A stretch of 64,000 nucleotides of DNA from Bacteroidaceae bacterium (GTDB taxonomy: Bacteria; Bacteroidota; Bacteroidia; Bacteroidales; Bacteroidaceae), in contig JAFWXX010000012.1 of the NCBI GenBank assembly GCA_017522915.1, positions 1-64,000 of the forward strand, read 5' to 3'. Below the pieces are notes generated by a model. The model did no database searches. It saw nothing but the letters and a program-made list of their open reading frames with translations, and had not been told where the DNA came from. Shown in pieces: positions 1-9,295 of this stretch; the first letter of the stretch is position 1, and each line of letters opens with the position of its first letter. The translations under genes were made by a program, and so were the position numbers.

Positions 1-51
1 AAATTTTTATGTAACAGACGGCACTTTTTGGCTATTGCAGCCATAATGAAA

Positions 52-83
52 CGATTCAGGCCCCGAATCCGGAGCCTGAATCG
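52..83 (-). terminator. Hairpin terminator after the metallopeptidase/small-ORF transcript
   Basis: A perfect 10-bp inverted repeat (52-61 with 74-83, CGATTCAGGC/GCCTGAATCG, 12-nt loop) lies 7 nt beyond the stop of the small ORF at 91-258. Read on the minus strand it is followed by TTTCATT, so the U tract is short. Probably the transcript end. Positions 1-51 show nothing further that I can recognise. Confidence 0.6.
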
Positions 84-90
84 ATAGAAG

Positions 91-258
91 TTACATCTCT
101 TTCCAAATGTTGTCCCAGTCGTTGCGGTGTTCGCCTGAGAGAGCGCCTTCACCGCCCATTTCCTCATCGGTCTTGGAGAGTACCAGAAGAATGTTGGCTG
201 TAACGTTAAGTTCAACAACTTCACTTGTAGGTTTTATATATAGTCTTTTCATAGTCAT
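91..258 (-). CDS. Small acidic protein of 55 aa, translationally coupled to the metallopeptidase
   Basis: The start codon shares one base with the stop of the upstream metallopeptidase gene (TAATG), which suggests translational coupling; an alternative start is the ATG at 252. The product begins MTMKRLYIKPTSEVVEL, with no signal peptide, and has an acidic Gly-rich C-terminal half ending in NDWDNIWKEM. Short ORFs of this general design (K-x-Y-x-x-P-x-x-EV at the N-terminus, acidic Trp-containing tail) recur next to secreted-protein genes in Bacteroidales and are normally left as hypothetical; that is from memory, not from a search. A hairpin follows directly. Function unknown. Confidence 0.6.
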   Translation of the reverse strand: MTMKRLYIKPTSEVVELNVTANILLVLSKTDEEMGGEGALSGEHRNDWDNIWKEM

Positions 259-3200
259 TATTTTTTATAAACCTTCTTTCCGTTAATAATATACATACCC
301 GGCTCGGTAATTTCGCTCAGTTTGCGACCCTGGAGGTCATAGATAGCTTCCACCTCTCCGTTTTCACCTTTCACCTCTTCAATGTCGGTTGTTCCACCTA
401 ATACAAACCTCAGTGCCGAAGCCTTGCCTGTCTTGTCAATGAAGTAGGCCTTGTTTGCATTGATGCGTCTGCTGGTGCTGCTCAACTTGTAGAGCATTAT
501 GTGAGTACCCGCTCCCTTGTATGAAAGGATATAGGCGTTTGTTGTGCCTGGGATATCCTCTGCTTCAAGAGTTCCGGCAAAGCCTGTATTGTAAGTTTCC
601 TTGCTTGCAGGTGCAGGCTTAAAACCATACTTGCCTGCAGCTTCAGCCTCAACGAGAACAGGAGTGTTTGCCGGCAGTACATTGTCGGTCAACTCAAGTT
701 CTGCCATATAAACATTCTCATCCTCGCTGTGGTCAACGCTATATGCTGTAACCCCCTCGGGAACGGTTGTCGCAAACGGCAGGTTTATTGTACCCAGCTT
801 GGCATTAGAACCATCGGCTGCGCTCACTTGGAATGCATAGGTGTCAACCTCCTCGAACAAGAAGTCGGTAGTGCTGTTATCTGCATCCTTAATAGGAAGA
901 GAACTTTTTGATGGCGTATACGTAAATTCAAACTCATAATCGGGAAGAGTAGTGTAAATACCGCTGCTTGTACCCGATTCCAGGTAGAGAGAACGAGTCT
1001 CGTCTTTTGTACCATAGGTTACCTTGATTGCTGCATAGTGGTTGTACTGTTCGTCATTGCCCAGTATATTGCTTGCTTTCCAACCGTGGTAACCAATAGC
1101 ACTGATGAGGTTTATGGAATTGCCGTTTTTCTGTACAACGAAAATATAGTTGTCGTCAAAGTTGCTATCATCGTTCGTCCACTTAAGCTCTGTGCCTTCG
1201 CGGTAAATGTAACGAGGCGCGCAACTCTCGCTCACAGCACGTATTCTGTATGCCTTTCCATCCTCAAGATTTGTGTAATCAGTAATCTTTGAGAATACTG
1301 CGACATATTCGGCCGAAGCTTTAATTTCGTACAATGTGTAATCGGGACCTTGAACCTCGAAGTCGAGACCACCGTCGATAGCGTTCTTCACAATAACACC
1401 ATCCTTCAGCCAGCCCATAAATTCATAGCCCTCTTTTACAGTAGCCAACATTCTCACAGATTCTCCCTCGGTTACATTTACCGATGTTGCATCCTCTTCT
1501 CCAACCTTTACAGTACCACCGTTATTGTCGTAGAAGGTGCTGACAGTGATGGTGTGGTAAACAACATCGGCTTCAAAGTTTGCAGTAAGGCTTGTGCTTT
1601 CGCTTGCTGTGAATGTGTAGGTTGCATCGGTGCTTACAGCGTTGCTGCCGGCATCGGTCCAGTTGACAAAGTGGTAGCCGTCTGCCGGTGTAGCAACAAC
1701 TATTACATTGCTGCTCTTTACAACCTGCAATGTTGATTCAGCTTCGCCGTTGATGGTAATGGAACCGCCTTCGGCGGGTGTGGCGCTCACTGCAATCTCA
1801 ACATATTCTGCATCGACAACCCTGATTGTGTTGCCTTCAACAAGAACTGTTACACCTTCAGCATCCGCATTGTTTTTCTTGGCAGTCAACTGCTGGGCTG
1901 TTATAGTCTCATTAGTGATGAAGAAACCGCCATTAAAGGCGTATTCGCTACCATATGTCACATACACATCTTTATCGGTGCATTCAACGACAACATTATA
2001 GATGTTTTTACCCTCTGTGTCAACACGCTCGAAACGCCACTGATTGTCTGCTGCTTCAGGGTGGCCACTCCAGGTTGTCAAGTAATTTATTCCGCCTACT
2101 TTGAAATGATTCTGGTCACTTTTAGAACAGTTGATGGCTTCGTTGAAATAATAGTAGGTGTATCCATCATTTGCATCATTGATGGTGGTGTGTATATTAA
2201 GGTTGCTGAATGTGCCCAAAATACTTTCGTTGTTGCTATTTCCTGCAACGACAGGCTTGCCGTCACCATTCTTTATACCCAGTTGGTTGCCGTTTTTGGT
2301 TATATACCATATACCGTTGTTGGTATTTACCATTGTATTCGACTGCAGTGTGAAATGGTTGGTATTGTCACTGCTGAATGCATTGTTGTATAGATGTTCG
2401 TTACGGTCTGTCGCTCTACTTACAAGATGATAGTAGCCGGTTGTCAATACATCCTGTACTTCCTGCTCAAAGTTAGCTGTCAGTGTTGTTGCGCTGTTGG
2501 CGGTGAATGTGTATTCGGCTGTTTCGCTTACAATGCCTTCAGTGTTGCTCCAGTTAAGGAAACTGTAACCACTGGCAGGTGTTGCGTTTAGAGTAACGCT
2601 TGAGCCTTTGATAACGCGCTTTGTGCCTGTAGCCTCGCCGTTGATTGTAACAGAACCGCCTTCGCCTGCATTGGCTGTGATATCAACCTTCTCTACAACC
2701 TCAACCACAATGTCATATACAATACCCTTGTCGAGCACGGCTGTTCCATTGGCGGGCCTACCATTCCACGCGTTGGTGTATATCATCCTTATGTGCGATT
2801 CGCCTGTGGGGGCATCATCGGGCACTGTAATGGTGTGTGTAATGTTCATTACATAGTCGTAGTTGCCATAGACGTTGTTGGTTGGTGGTTGGTTACCCCA
2901 ATACTGTACCGGGCTTGCCTCAAATGTAAAATCCTGGTCAAAGTCGGTGAAGAGCGATGCGTGGCAGTAACGCATATCTTCTCTTATTGTGCTGTTGCTT
3001 CCTGCTCCCAAAGAATAGGCTACAAGGTTCATTGTAAATGACTTGCCCTTCTCCAATTGTACCTTACCGGGAACATCCACAAGTTTCTGTCCGGGGTGCG
3101 CATTTGCCGAATAATCGATGTTTGTGTCACCGCCTGTAGTTGTGATTGAAGTAAGGTAGTTGTCGGTGTATGTGTTACCGGTCGGGGTGGGGTACTCGGT

Positions 3201-5177
3201 AGGTGTTGCTTCTTCCTCAAAGTTTGCAACATAGTCAGCATCGGCAGTGATATTATTGATTGTGCAATCAGCCTGGGTTGTAACCTCCTTGCCGCCGCTT
3301 GTCCAGTTGACGAACGTGTAACCATCGTTTGCTTTTGCCGAAAGTTCTATTGTTCCATTTGCCTCAACTGTTGCCGAAGTACCGCCGTTAACTGTTGCCG
3401 TACCACCTTCTATTGGGTTTGCTGTTGCTGTAATCTTGTATGTCACCGGAGTTCCTGCCTCTTTCTCGAACAGCGCGTTATATGTGCCGCTTGCTGTTGG
3501 AGTGAATGTGTATTCGGCTTCTGAGCTCACAAATTTACCACCACTGTACCAAGCATCGAATATGTATCCATCATTTGGTGTGGCAGTAAGCGTTACACTG
3601 CTGCCTGCAACCACAGTTGTTGATGATTTACCGTCGATTGTTGCAGTTCCGCCATCGCCTGCTGTAACGCTGATTGTATATGTAATAGGCGCACCACTGC
3701 CACCGGTGATGTTGAAACCTTTTCCGTCCGTGGGAGACAGCGTAGTCAATGTATATGCTACGCCGCCAATCTCTTCTACGCGGATTATTCCTCCACGCAT
3801 AGAGCGCGTTGCGGTCTTGAAGTCCACATCGATGTTGCCCACATTTACATTAGGCAGTGTTACAGCCTTGCTGCCGTCAAGCGCCGGTACATCATCGGCA
3901 AGCACATAAGCGAATGTCTTTCCATAGTCGGTTGACATTGTTATGCGAAGACGGCTGTCTGCTGTAAAATAGTTGCTGTTCACGCCCCAACTCACTGTCA
4001 CTTGCTCACCAGCCGAGTAACTGTTCTTTGCCGGCGACATTGAAGCATTGAATGATGTCCCGCCAACAATCTGCACGGTTGCATCCCAAACTGCATAATT
4101 GCTGTAAAAAGGATTGGCAGTTAAATAGTCATACTCCATGGATGCTGGCACATCGTTCACCAGAATGGCAATATTGTATGAACCGGCATTCATTGCAGGA
4201 ATGTTTGTGCCGTCTTGCTCATAATAAAAATCGTCATAGACGATGTCAGCAGTAAATTTAGGCCTGTAATCAATGACATTGTCTGTCTGAGGTACCACTG
4301 ATGCGAAATGTGGCATAACTCCCCCTTCTACGATATTTCCTACTGTTGAACTGCTACATCCTATTGCAGAATATGTAAGTATGTTGCCGTCTGCATCATT
4401 TGCATATACCGGTATGGCTATACAAGCACCTTGTGGTATCCTGTAGCTATCTTTCATATTTGCATTGTTGAACACGGGAGCATTATTGCTGACTTTTATT
4501 GCGTTATTTGCACTGCCTGCTCCATTTCCCACGGCAAGGTCTCTTATCTTCTTTATTGAGGGATATGAGAAAAAATCATCTCCACCGCTATCCATCAAAC
4601 TTCCTTCACCGGTTGTTGTGTGGGGAGCACCGAACATATGTCCAAGTTCGTGCGCCACGACCCATTTGTCGGTCTTTGAATATCCGCTTCCTTTGGCAAT
4701 GTCGCTGTACACACCGCCTTCGGCCGATAGGCCGCTGTTATCAAGCTCGACTCCACGATGATGTACCCACATACCTACATCGTATGAATCTTCTCCTATC
4801 AAGTCGTTCGTGTTTGAAGTACCATTGGATTGCAAAGTATATATAAATGATTCACCATCTTCATTAGGGAAATAGTCGGACTTGATAAGGCGCTGGTCCT
4901 CAATTACATTGAAGCAGATTCCCAACGGAACAAACATCCTGTTGGCAAACTCCTCGCAATCTCTCCAGAACTGCAGCACATTGTTATAATTTTCATCCAA
5001 ATCCTCGACATAGGCCGAATAGGTTACCGGAATAGCAAGGCGGTAGTAACGCATGGTATTGTCACCTGGGATATTGCTTGATGCTGCTGTCAAGCTTTTA
5101 CCAATAGTCGATACCTGACCCATAGCATTAGAGAACAGGGATATTAAAAATAGCAGAACGGCAAAACGACTTTTCAT
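258..5177 (-). CDS. Secreted metzincin-type zinc metallopeptidase with InlB-like repeats
   Basis: 1639 aa. It starts with a signal peptide (MKSRFAVLLFLISLFSNAMG). The zinc-binding metzincin motif HELGHMFGAPH is at residues 176-186, with a probable Met-turn (SLMDSGG, Met195), as in reprolysin-like M12B peptidases. Downstream are five divergent InlB B-type repeats (about 499-572, 577-650, 835-905, 1110-1185 and 1190-1265; each holds a GG[TS]-hydrophobic start, a GY-F-x-x-W core and ends near ANFE). A GEVED-like segment (about 655-830) and a trefoil-like segment (about 910-1060) are interspersed. The C-terminus carries YDLQGRKLSEI...YIINGKKV, the short terminal module common on Prevotella exported proteins and resembling a type IX secretion sorting domain. 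Likely a cell-surface or secreted protease; substrate unknown. Upstream on the minus strand, TATCTTTA near 5227-5234 may be its -7 element. Confidence 0.85.
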   Translation of the reverse strand: MKSRFAVLLFLISLFSNAMGQVSTIGKSLTAASSNIPGDNTMRYYRLAIPVTYSAYVEDLDENYNNVLQFWRDCEEFANRMFVPLGICFNVIEDQRLIKSDYFPNEDGESFIYTLQSNGTSNTNDLIGEDSYDVGMWVHHRGVELDNSGLSAEGGVYSDIAKGSGYSKTDKWVVAHELGHMFGAPHTTTGEGSLMDSGGDDFFSYPSIKKIRDLAVGNGAGSANNAIKVSNNAPVFNNANMKDSYRIPQGACIAIPVYANDADGNILTYSAIGCSSSTVGNIVEGGVMPHFASVVPQTDNVIDYRPKFTADIVYDDFYYEQDGTNIPAMNAGSYNIAILVNDVPASMEYDYLTANPFYSNYAVWDATVQIVGGTSFNASMSPAKNSYSAGEQVTVSWGVNSNYFTADSRLRITMSTDYGKTFAYVLADDVPALDGSKAVTLPNVNVGNIDVDFKTATRSMRGGIIRVEEIGGVAYTLTTLSPTDGKGFNITGGSGAPITYTISVTAGDGGTATIDGKSSTTVVAGSSVTLTATPNDGYIFDAWYSGGKFVSSEAEYTFTPTASGTYNALFEKEAGTPVTYKITATANPIEGGTATVNGGTSATVEANGTIELSAKANDGYTFVNWTSGGKEVTTQADCTINNITADADYVANFEEEATPTEYPTPTGNTYTDNYLTSITTTGGDTNIDYSANAHPGQKLVDVPGKVQLEKGKSFTMNLVAYSLGAGSNSTIREDMRYCHASLFTDFDQDFTFEASPVQYWGNQPPTNNVYGNYDYVMNITHTITVPDDAPTGESHIRMIYTNAWNGRPANGTAVLDKGIVYDIVVEVVEKVDITANAGEGGSVTINGEATGTKRVIKGSSVTLNATPASGYSFLNWSNTEGIVSETAEYTFTANSATTLTANFEQEVQDVLTTGYYHLVSRATDRNEHLYNNAFSSDNTNHFTLQSNTMVNTNNGIWYITKNGNQLGIKNGDGKPVVAGNSNNESILGTFSNLNIHTTINDANDGYTYYYFNEAINCSKSDQNHFKVGGINYLTTWSGHPEAADNQWRFERVDTEGKNIYNVVVECTDKDVYVTYGSEYAFNGGFFITNETITAQQLTAKKNNADAEGVTVLVEGNTIRVVDAEYVEIAVSATPAEGGSITINGEAESTLQVVKSSNVIVVATPADGYHFVNWTDAGSNAVSTDATYTFTASESTSLTANFEADVVYHTITVSTFYDNNGGTVKVGEEDATSVNVTEGESVRMLATVKEGYEFMGWLKDGVIVKNAIDGGLDFEVQGPDYTLYEIKASAEYVAVFSKITDYTNLEDGKAYRIRAVSESCAPRYIYREGTELKWTNDDSNFDDNYIFVVQKNGNSINLISAIGYHGWKASNILGNDEQYNHYAAIKVTYGTKDETRSLYLESGTSSGIYTTLPDYEFEFTYTPSKSSLPIKDADNSTTDFLFEEVDTYAFQVSAADGSNAKLGTINLPFATTVPEGVTAYSVDHSEDENVYMAELELTDNVLPANTPVLVEAEAAGKYGFKPAPASKETYNTGFAGTLEAEDIPGTTNAYILSYKGAGTHIMLYKLSSTSRRINANKAYFIDKTGKASALRFVLGGTTDIEEVKGENGEVEAIYDLQGRKLSEITEPGMYIINGKKVYKK

Positions 5178-5329
5178 ATTTACATATTGTTTTAGGAATT
5201 ATACACTACACGAGAATACGCTTGTTAAAGATAAAGAAAATATTATTACATTAAAAAATATTACTTAAAAAACTAAACTTATCAAGAAAAGAAAAGCGAT
5301 TTTATAGATACGAATGCCAATAAATTCGT

Positions 5330-5337
5330 TATTTTTG
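5330..5337 (+). promoter_or_regulatory. -7 promoter element for the PurF-like gene
   Basis: TATTTTTG fits the Bacteroidetes -7 consensus TAnnTTTG, 39 nt before the start codon at 5377. The expected -33 position holds only a weak TTTA-type match. Confidence 0.5.
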
Positions 5338-5376
5338 TACAAAAGATTTTACTAGCTATAATTAACAACATAAATC

Positions 5377-6798
5377 ATGTCTGGTTTTTTTGGATGCGTA
5401 TCTACTCAGGAGTGTGTTGGCGATGTATTCTATGGAACTGACTACCACTCTCATTTGGGTACAAAGCGTGCCGGTATGGCATTTTACAATGGAGAAAAAT
5501 TCATCCGTTCCATCCACTCTTTAGAGAACGGATACTTCAGAAACAAATTCGAAGACGAATTACAAAATTTCGCAAGGTCCCGAATGGGCATCGGAGTAAT
5601 CTCAGACAACGAGTCACAACCAATAACCGTCACGTCCCACTTAGGCAGATATTCAGTCGTATCCGTAGCACGCATTGACAACATTGAAGAACTTACAAAG
5701 GAAATGCTAAATCAGCGCAAGCATTTTGCAGAACTTTCCTGTTCAGATATTAATGCCACGGAATTAATAGCAATGCTAATCAGCATGGGCAATACTTTAA
5801 AAGAAGGTATTGAATATGCTCTAAACAGCATTAAAGGATCATGCTCCATACTAGTCCTTACAGATAATGAAATCTACGCTGCACGTGATAAATTCGGAAG
5901 GACTCCGATATCTATCGGCAAAAATGAGAAAGGATATGTTTGCGCAAGTGAAAGTTCCAGTTACACAAATCTAGGATATTCTTACCTAAGAGACCTTGGA
6001 CCCGGCGAAATAGTGCAGATAAGCGCCAACGGCATACAAGAAGTCACGCCTCCCGGGCACAGGAAACAAATTTGTTCTTTCCTTTGGGTATATTACGGCT
6101 ATCCATCAGCCTGGTATGAGGGAATAAACGTAGAGGATGCACGTTACAAAAGCGGAGCTGTAATGGCAAAGCGCGATCTGGAGCTGGAGATTGACTATGC
6201 GGCAGGCATTCCAGACTCAGGCATTGGCCATGCAATAGGCTATGCCAATGAGAAAGGAGTTTCCTATAAAAGACCTTTTGTAAAATACACTCCCACCTGG
6301 CCACGAAGCTTTATGCCACAGAACCAAAATATGAGAGATCTTGTGGCAAAAATGAAATTGCTCCCTAACGAGAAACTGACAAATGGGCAAAGAGTTGTCT
6401 TTATGGACGATTCTATAGTGAGAGGTACACAATTGAAAGATAATATAATAAAGCTCTACGAAACAGGCATCAAAGAAATACATATGCGTATTGCATGCCC
6501 TCCTCTTATATTTCCTTGTAAATTTCTTAATTTCTCTACCTCTCGTAGCACATACGATCTTTACACCAGAAGAATTATAAGGGATATGGAGGGGACAGAA
6601 AATCTCACAGACGAGATATGTATGCAGTATGCAGACCCCGACAACCAAAAACACAAGGATTTAGTTGAAACCATGCGCAAACAGCTGCGGCTTACATCAC
6701 TCAAGTTTCAACGTATAGAAGACCTGGTGACTGCCATCGGACTTCCGAAATGTGACTTGTGCACCCATTGTTGGGACAACAGCAGTTACACGGAATAA
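5377..6798 (+). CDS. PurF-like amidophosphoribosyltransferase homologue lacking the catalytic Cys
   Basis: 473 aa with the two-domain plan of glutamine PRPP amidotransferase. The phosphoribosyltransferase half is well preserved: the PRPP loop VVFMDDSIVRGT lies at 340-351. Cysteines matching the iron-sulfur cluster ligands of B. subtilis-type PurF are present at Cys233, Cys381 and the C-terminal CDLCTHC (459/462/465). The N-terminal Ntn glutaminase half is altered: the chain begins MSGFFG where PurF has M-C-G, so the Cys nucleophile is Ser2, and the HNG glutamine-site motif is not recognisable (VARIDN instead). It may use free ammonia, act on another substrate or be regulatory. It is monocistronic and divergent from the metallopeptidase. 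I leave the symbol empty because it is probably not the housekeeping purF. Confidence 0.8.
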   Translation: MSGFFGCVSTQECVGDVFYGTDYHSHLGTKRAGMAFYNGEKFIRSIHSLENGYFRNKFEDELQNFARSRMGIGVISDNESQPITVTSHLGRYSVVSVARIDNIEELTKEMLNQRKHFAELSCSDINATELIAMLISMGNTLKEGIEYALNSIKGSCSILVLTDNEIYAARDKFGRTPISIGKNEKGYVCASESSSYTNLGYSYLRDLGPGEIVQISANGIQEVTPPGHRKQICSFLWVYYGYPSAWYEGINVEDARYKSGAVMAKRDLELEIDYAAGIPDSGIGHAIGYANEKGVSYKRPFVKYTPTWPRSFMPQNQNMRDLVAKMKLLPNEKLTNGQRVVFMDDSIVRGTQLKDNIIKLYETGIKEIHMRIACPPLIFPCKFLNFSTSRSTYDLYTRRIIRDMEGTENLTDEICMQYADPDNQKHKDLVETMRKQLRLTSLKFQRIEDLVTAIGLPKCDLCTHCWDNSSYTE

Positions 6799-7196
6799 AA
6801 TATGGCTAGAAAAAATAATTTTTAGCTGCCTCTTATACCGTGACTTATCAAAATGCAAGACACGAAGCAGATTTTATGCAAAATGTTATCATAACAACTG
6901 TATCATACACGACCACAATTGTACAAGAGCGAGAACATACAGTTTCGGCATAGAGCCGAAGCCATCGGTGCCCGCAGCCTTGACAGAGGGAACTGGGGCA
7001 CATAGAAACACACTCTTTTAGCCCTGATGGCAGATAGCCAGGCGAATTGCATGCAAGGCTTGCACCGCACAGAGTGCCAGAAAGGCAGGGCTGCAAGAGT
7101 GAGGAAATTAGAAAACAACTGCCGGGACATACTACCATGCAATACCGGCAAGCAACTGTAAGAAGAGTCCAAACAATTATTACCGGCAAGCGAACC
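6799..7196. other. 398-nt non-coding leader region with two hairpins
   Basis: No convincing gene. An imperfect A/T-rich hairpin follows the PurF-like stop (about 6805-6828) and may be its terminator. Hairpins at 6944-6960 (TTCGGC/GCCGAA) and 6968-7001 (GTGCCC/GGGCAC) lie in the middle, and the 10-mer ACCGGCAAGC occurs twice, at about 7144 and 7182, close to the next start. No clear TAnnTTTG element was found. The frame of the next gene stays open up to 7047, but the extension is not protein-like. Confidence 0.4.
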
Positions 7197-9209
7197 ATGA
7201 GGAAACTGAAGATTTTTATAGCTGGAGCAAAGAATCTGAGGCAACAGCGTCTAAGTATGAAGGCACTGACCAACGACTTGAATGCAATATACATCAATAA
7301 AGGTGTATCTATAAGCATGAGCTCTTATGAGAACTTCGGAGAGCGTCAGTCGGCATACGACCGCTTTATTGAGAATGAGGCGGACATGGTCATATTCATA
7401 ATTGACGGATATGTTGGAGCAAGAACCGAGGAAGAACTACGTCTCTCTTCAAGACTATACAAAGAGAATGGAAAGCCGGAAATAATCATCTTCATGCACT
7501 CCTTCACGAAGCGTACCGACGAGATCGACTATGCCGAAAGCCTTATAAACAGCCTGACAGAAAAGTACTATGTAGAATATACAAACGACGAAGACCTTCT
7601 GGCAAAAGCAAAGGAGCGTATTGACAGTTTTGTAGGCAAAGAGACAAAGAGCCCCGGCATAAGGAATTTCCCGAAGTTGTTCAAAAGTTACAGCATGGCC
7701 CTACTGTTTTTGGCATTGCTTGCTGTCGGAACATTGATTTATACCTTGACTTCCCATAACCATATTCTCATCAATGTGACAGAGCCGCCGGTTTCACTCT
7801 CCGAGGCAGGAATCACCAAAGATTTCGTTGTGCAGACCATATCGGAGATAATACCCGACATAAAGAGAGAAGCCAATGAAAAGATAAACGTCATGCTCAA
7901 TGAACTGACGGCCCTGCATGAGCAAGAGAACAGAAGCAGCGGAAACATCGGAACCGGGTTGGGATACGTGAAAGTCGTTTCCTCGCAAAGTGCCGTATTG
8001 GGATATATAAGAAAGTTGCTCGGCAAGCACGATGCAACTGTAAATATCTGGATTATGGACACCGACAGCAGCTACGTAACGAATATTGCTGTCGATGACT
8101 GGCGGGACATGCACTATACAAAGACAATCAAGACCATAAAGAACCACTTCCCGAACCGGCAAAGATGCGCTATAGCAAGCATAAGGAAAACGGCAGCATA
8201 CATTGCAGGTACATACTCGCCGGTTGCATCCGTTCTATTCGATTATCAGAATGAGGAAGGGCTCGCCGAATATGAATCGGCAAATCCGTGGAAGGAGGAT
8301 GTTTACAGGAATGCGGAACGTGAAAAGGCAATGCAGAATTGCATTGCAAGCAGTTCTCCCGACAGTACATACTGCTACCTAATTCTGGCAAGCAACAATG
8401 AACAAGAAGGCATACAGAGACTCGACACTACTCTATTAAAGAAATCCTGTTCCTACTATGACTCATTCGGTGCAGGAAACGCCCTTTACGCACAAAGCAT
8501 AAAAGAACGGACTGACTATCTGAAAAATCTCTGCAAGCTGGAAGAGGAAAACGCATCAAACAGCGCGGATATTCCTGAAATGCTGGCAGCGACAGGGGTT
8601 ATCCCAGCCGAAATAGAGTGCAGGCAACTGATTGTAATTAAAGACCAGCAGAAGATTACACACAACGGCAAGAGCTATTACAAGGCTACGCTTCATGCAT
8701 TCGAAAAGAACGGAAGAAGATGGAAAAACGGAATTGAACCATTCAAGGTAAACCTTGGCATCAGAGGCATACTGCCTGAGGAACTGAAGAAAGAAGGCGA
8801 CCTGGCAACACCCTCAGGCTTCTATCCCATACCCTATGTCTTCGGTTACAGCAAGGACATTGATACCAAGATGGATTTCGTTGTTGTCAACAGCAACCAT
8901 TTCTGGGTTTGCGACACTGCAAGCGAACAATACAACAAAATGATAGAGGACGTTAACGGAATATATAAAAGCAACCCCAGGAACGAGCGTCTTAGACGTC
9001 AGGACCAACTATACAAATATGCGATAGTCATAGGCTACAACCAGAACCCGACAATAAAAGGAAAAGGCAGTGCCATATACATGCATGTAGAACGGGCAAC
9101 CAACCACAGGACAGCCGGCTGCATTTCATTTTCCGAGAAGAAAATAAAAGCCCTTATACAGTGGCTCGACCCGGAGATGACCCCCCATATCTACATTTCG
9201 GAGAAATGA
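7197..9209 (+). CDS. Membrane protein fusing a TIR/DUF4062-like domain to an L,D-transpeptidase-like domain
   Basis: 670 aa from the ATG at 7197 (MRKLKIFIAG); the frame is open upstream to 7047, but that part has no domain character. Residues 1-~125 resemble DUF4062/TIR-like alpha/beta domains: a beta-strand start KIFIAGAKNLRQQR, then ENEADMVIFIIDGYVG. One membrane span follows at about 178-197. A ~300-residue region of unknown type comes next. The C-terminal ~130 residues look like a YkuD/ErfK L,D-transpeptidase domain, with His630 (YMHVE) and the motif HRTAGCISF carrying Cys642, matching the H...S/T-x-GC catalytic pattern. The N-terminus would be cytosolic and the transpeptidase domain periplasmic. 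A secreted M48 peptidase gene follows after 86 nt with its own promoter. A sensor that acts on peptidoglycan is my inference. Confidence 0.7.
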   Translation: MRKLKIFIAGAKNLRQQRLSMKALTNDLNAIYINKGVSISMSSYENFGERQSAYDRFIENEADMVIFIIDGYVGARTEEELRLSSRLYKENGKPEIIIFMHSFTKRTDEIDYAESLINSLTEKYYVEYTNDEDLLAKAKERIDSFVGKETKSPGIRNFPKLFKSYSMALLFLALLAVGTLIYTLTSHNHILINVTEPPVSLSEAGITKDFVVQTISEIIPDIKREANEKINVMLNELTALHEQENRSSGNIGTGLGYVKVVSSQSAVLGYIRKLLGKHDATVNIWIMDTDSSYVTNIAVDDWRDMHYTKTIKTIKNHFPNRQRCAIASIRKTAAYIAGTYSPVASVLFDYQNEEGLAEYESANPWKEDVYRNAEREKAMQNCIASSSPDSTYCYLILASNNEQEGIQRLDTTLLKKSCSYYDSFGAGNALYAQSIKERTDYLKNLCKLEEENASNSADIPEMLAATGVIPAEIECRQLIVIKDQQKITHNGKSYYKATLHAFEKNGRRWKNGIEPFKVNLGIRGILPEELKKEGDLATPSGFYPIPYVFGYSKDIDTKMDFVVVNSNHFWVCDTASEQYNKMIEDVNGIYKSNPRNERLRRQDQLYKYAIVIGYNQNPTIKGKGSAIYMHVERATNHRTAGCISFSEKKIKALIQWLDPEMTPHIYISEK

Positions 9210-9244
9210 CCTGATGCCAAAAGCCATGACACTACGGGAAGAAC

Positions 9245-9276
9245 TTTGAATCAGTACCGGGAATTAACTATCTTTG
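9245..9276 (+). promoter_or_regulatory. Promoter of the M48 peptidase gene
   Basis: -33 TTTG (9245-9248), 20-nt spacer, -7 TATCTTTG (9269-9276): a full match to the Bacteroidetes consensus, 20 nt upstream of the start codon at 9296. Confidence 0.75.
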
Positions 9277-9295
9277 AAGTATTACAATAAAGAAA

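Noticed and set aside
3436..3909. Plus-strand frame of 157 aa within the metallopeptidase gene
   Set aside because: Antisense of the InlB-like repeats; Val/Ser/Pro-rich without motif.
7047..7196. N-terminal extension of the TIR-L,D-transpeptidase frame
   Set aside because: The 50 extra residues lack domain character, and MRKLKIFIAG at 7197 starts directly at the first beta strand.
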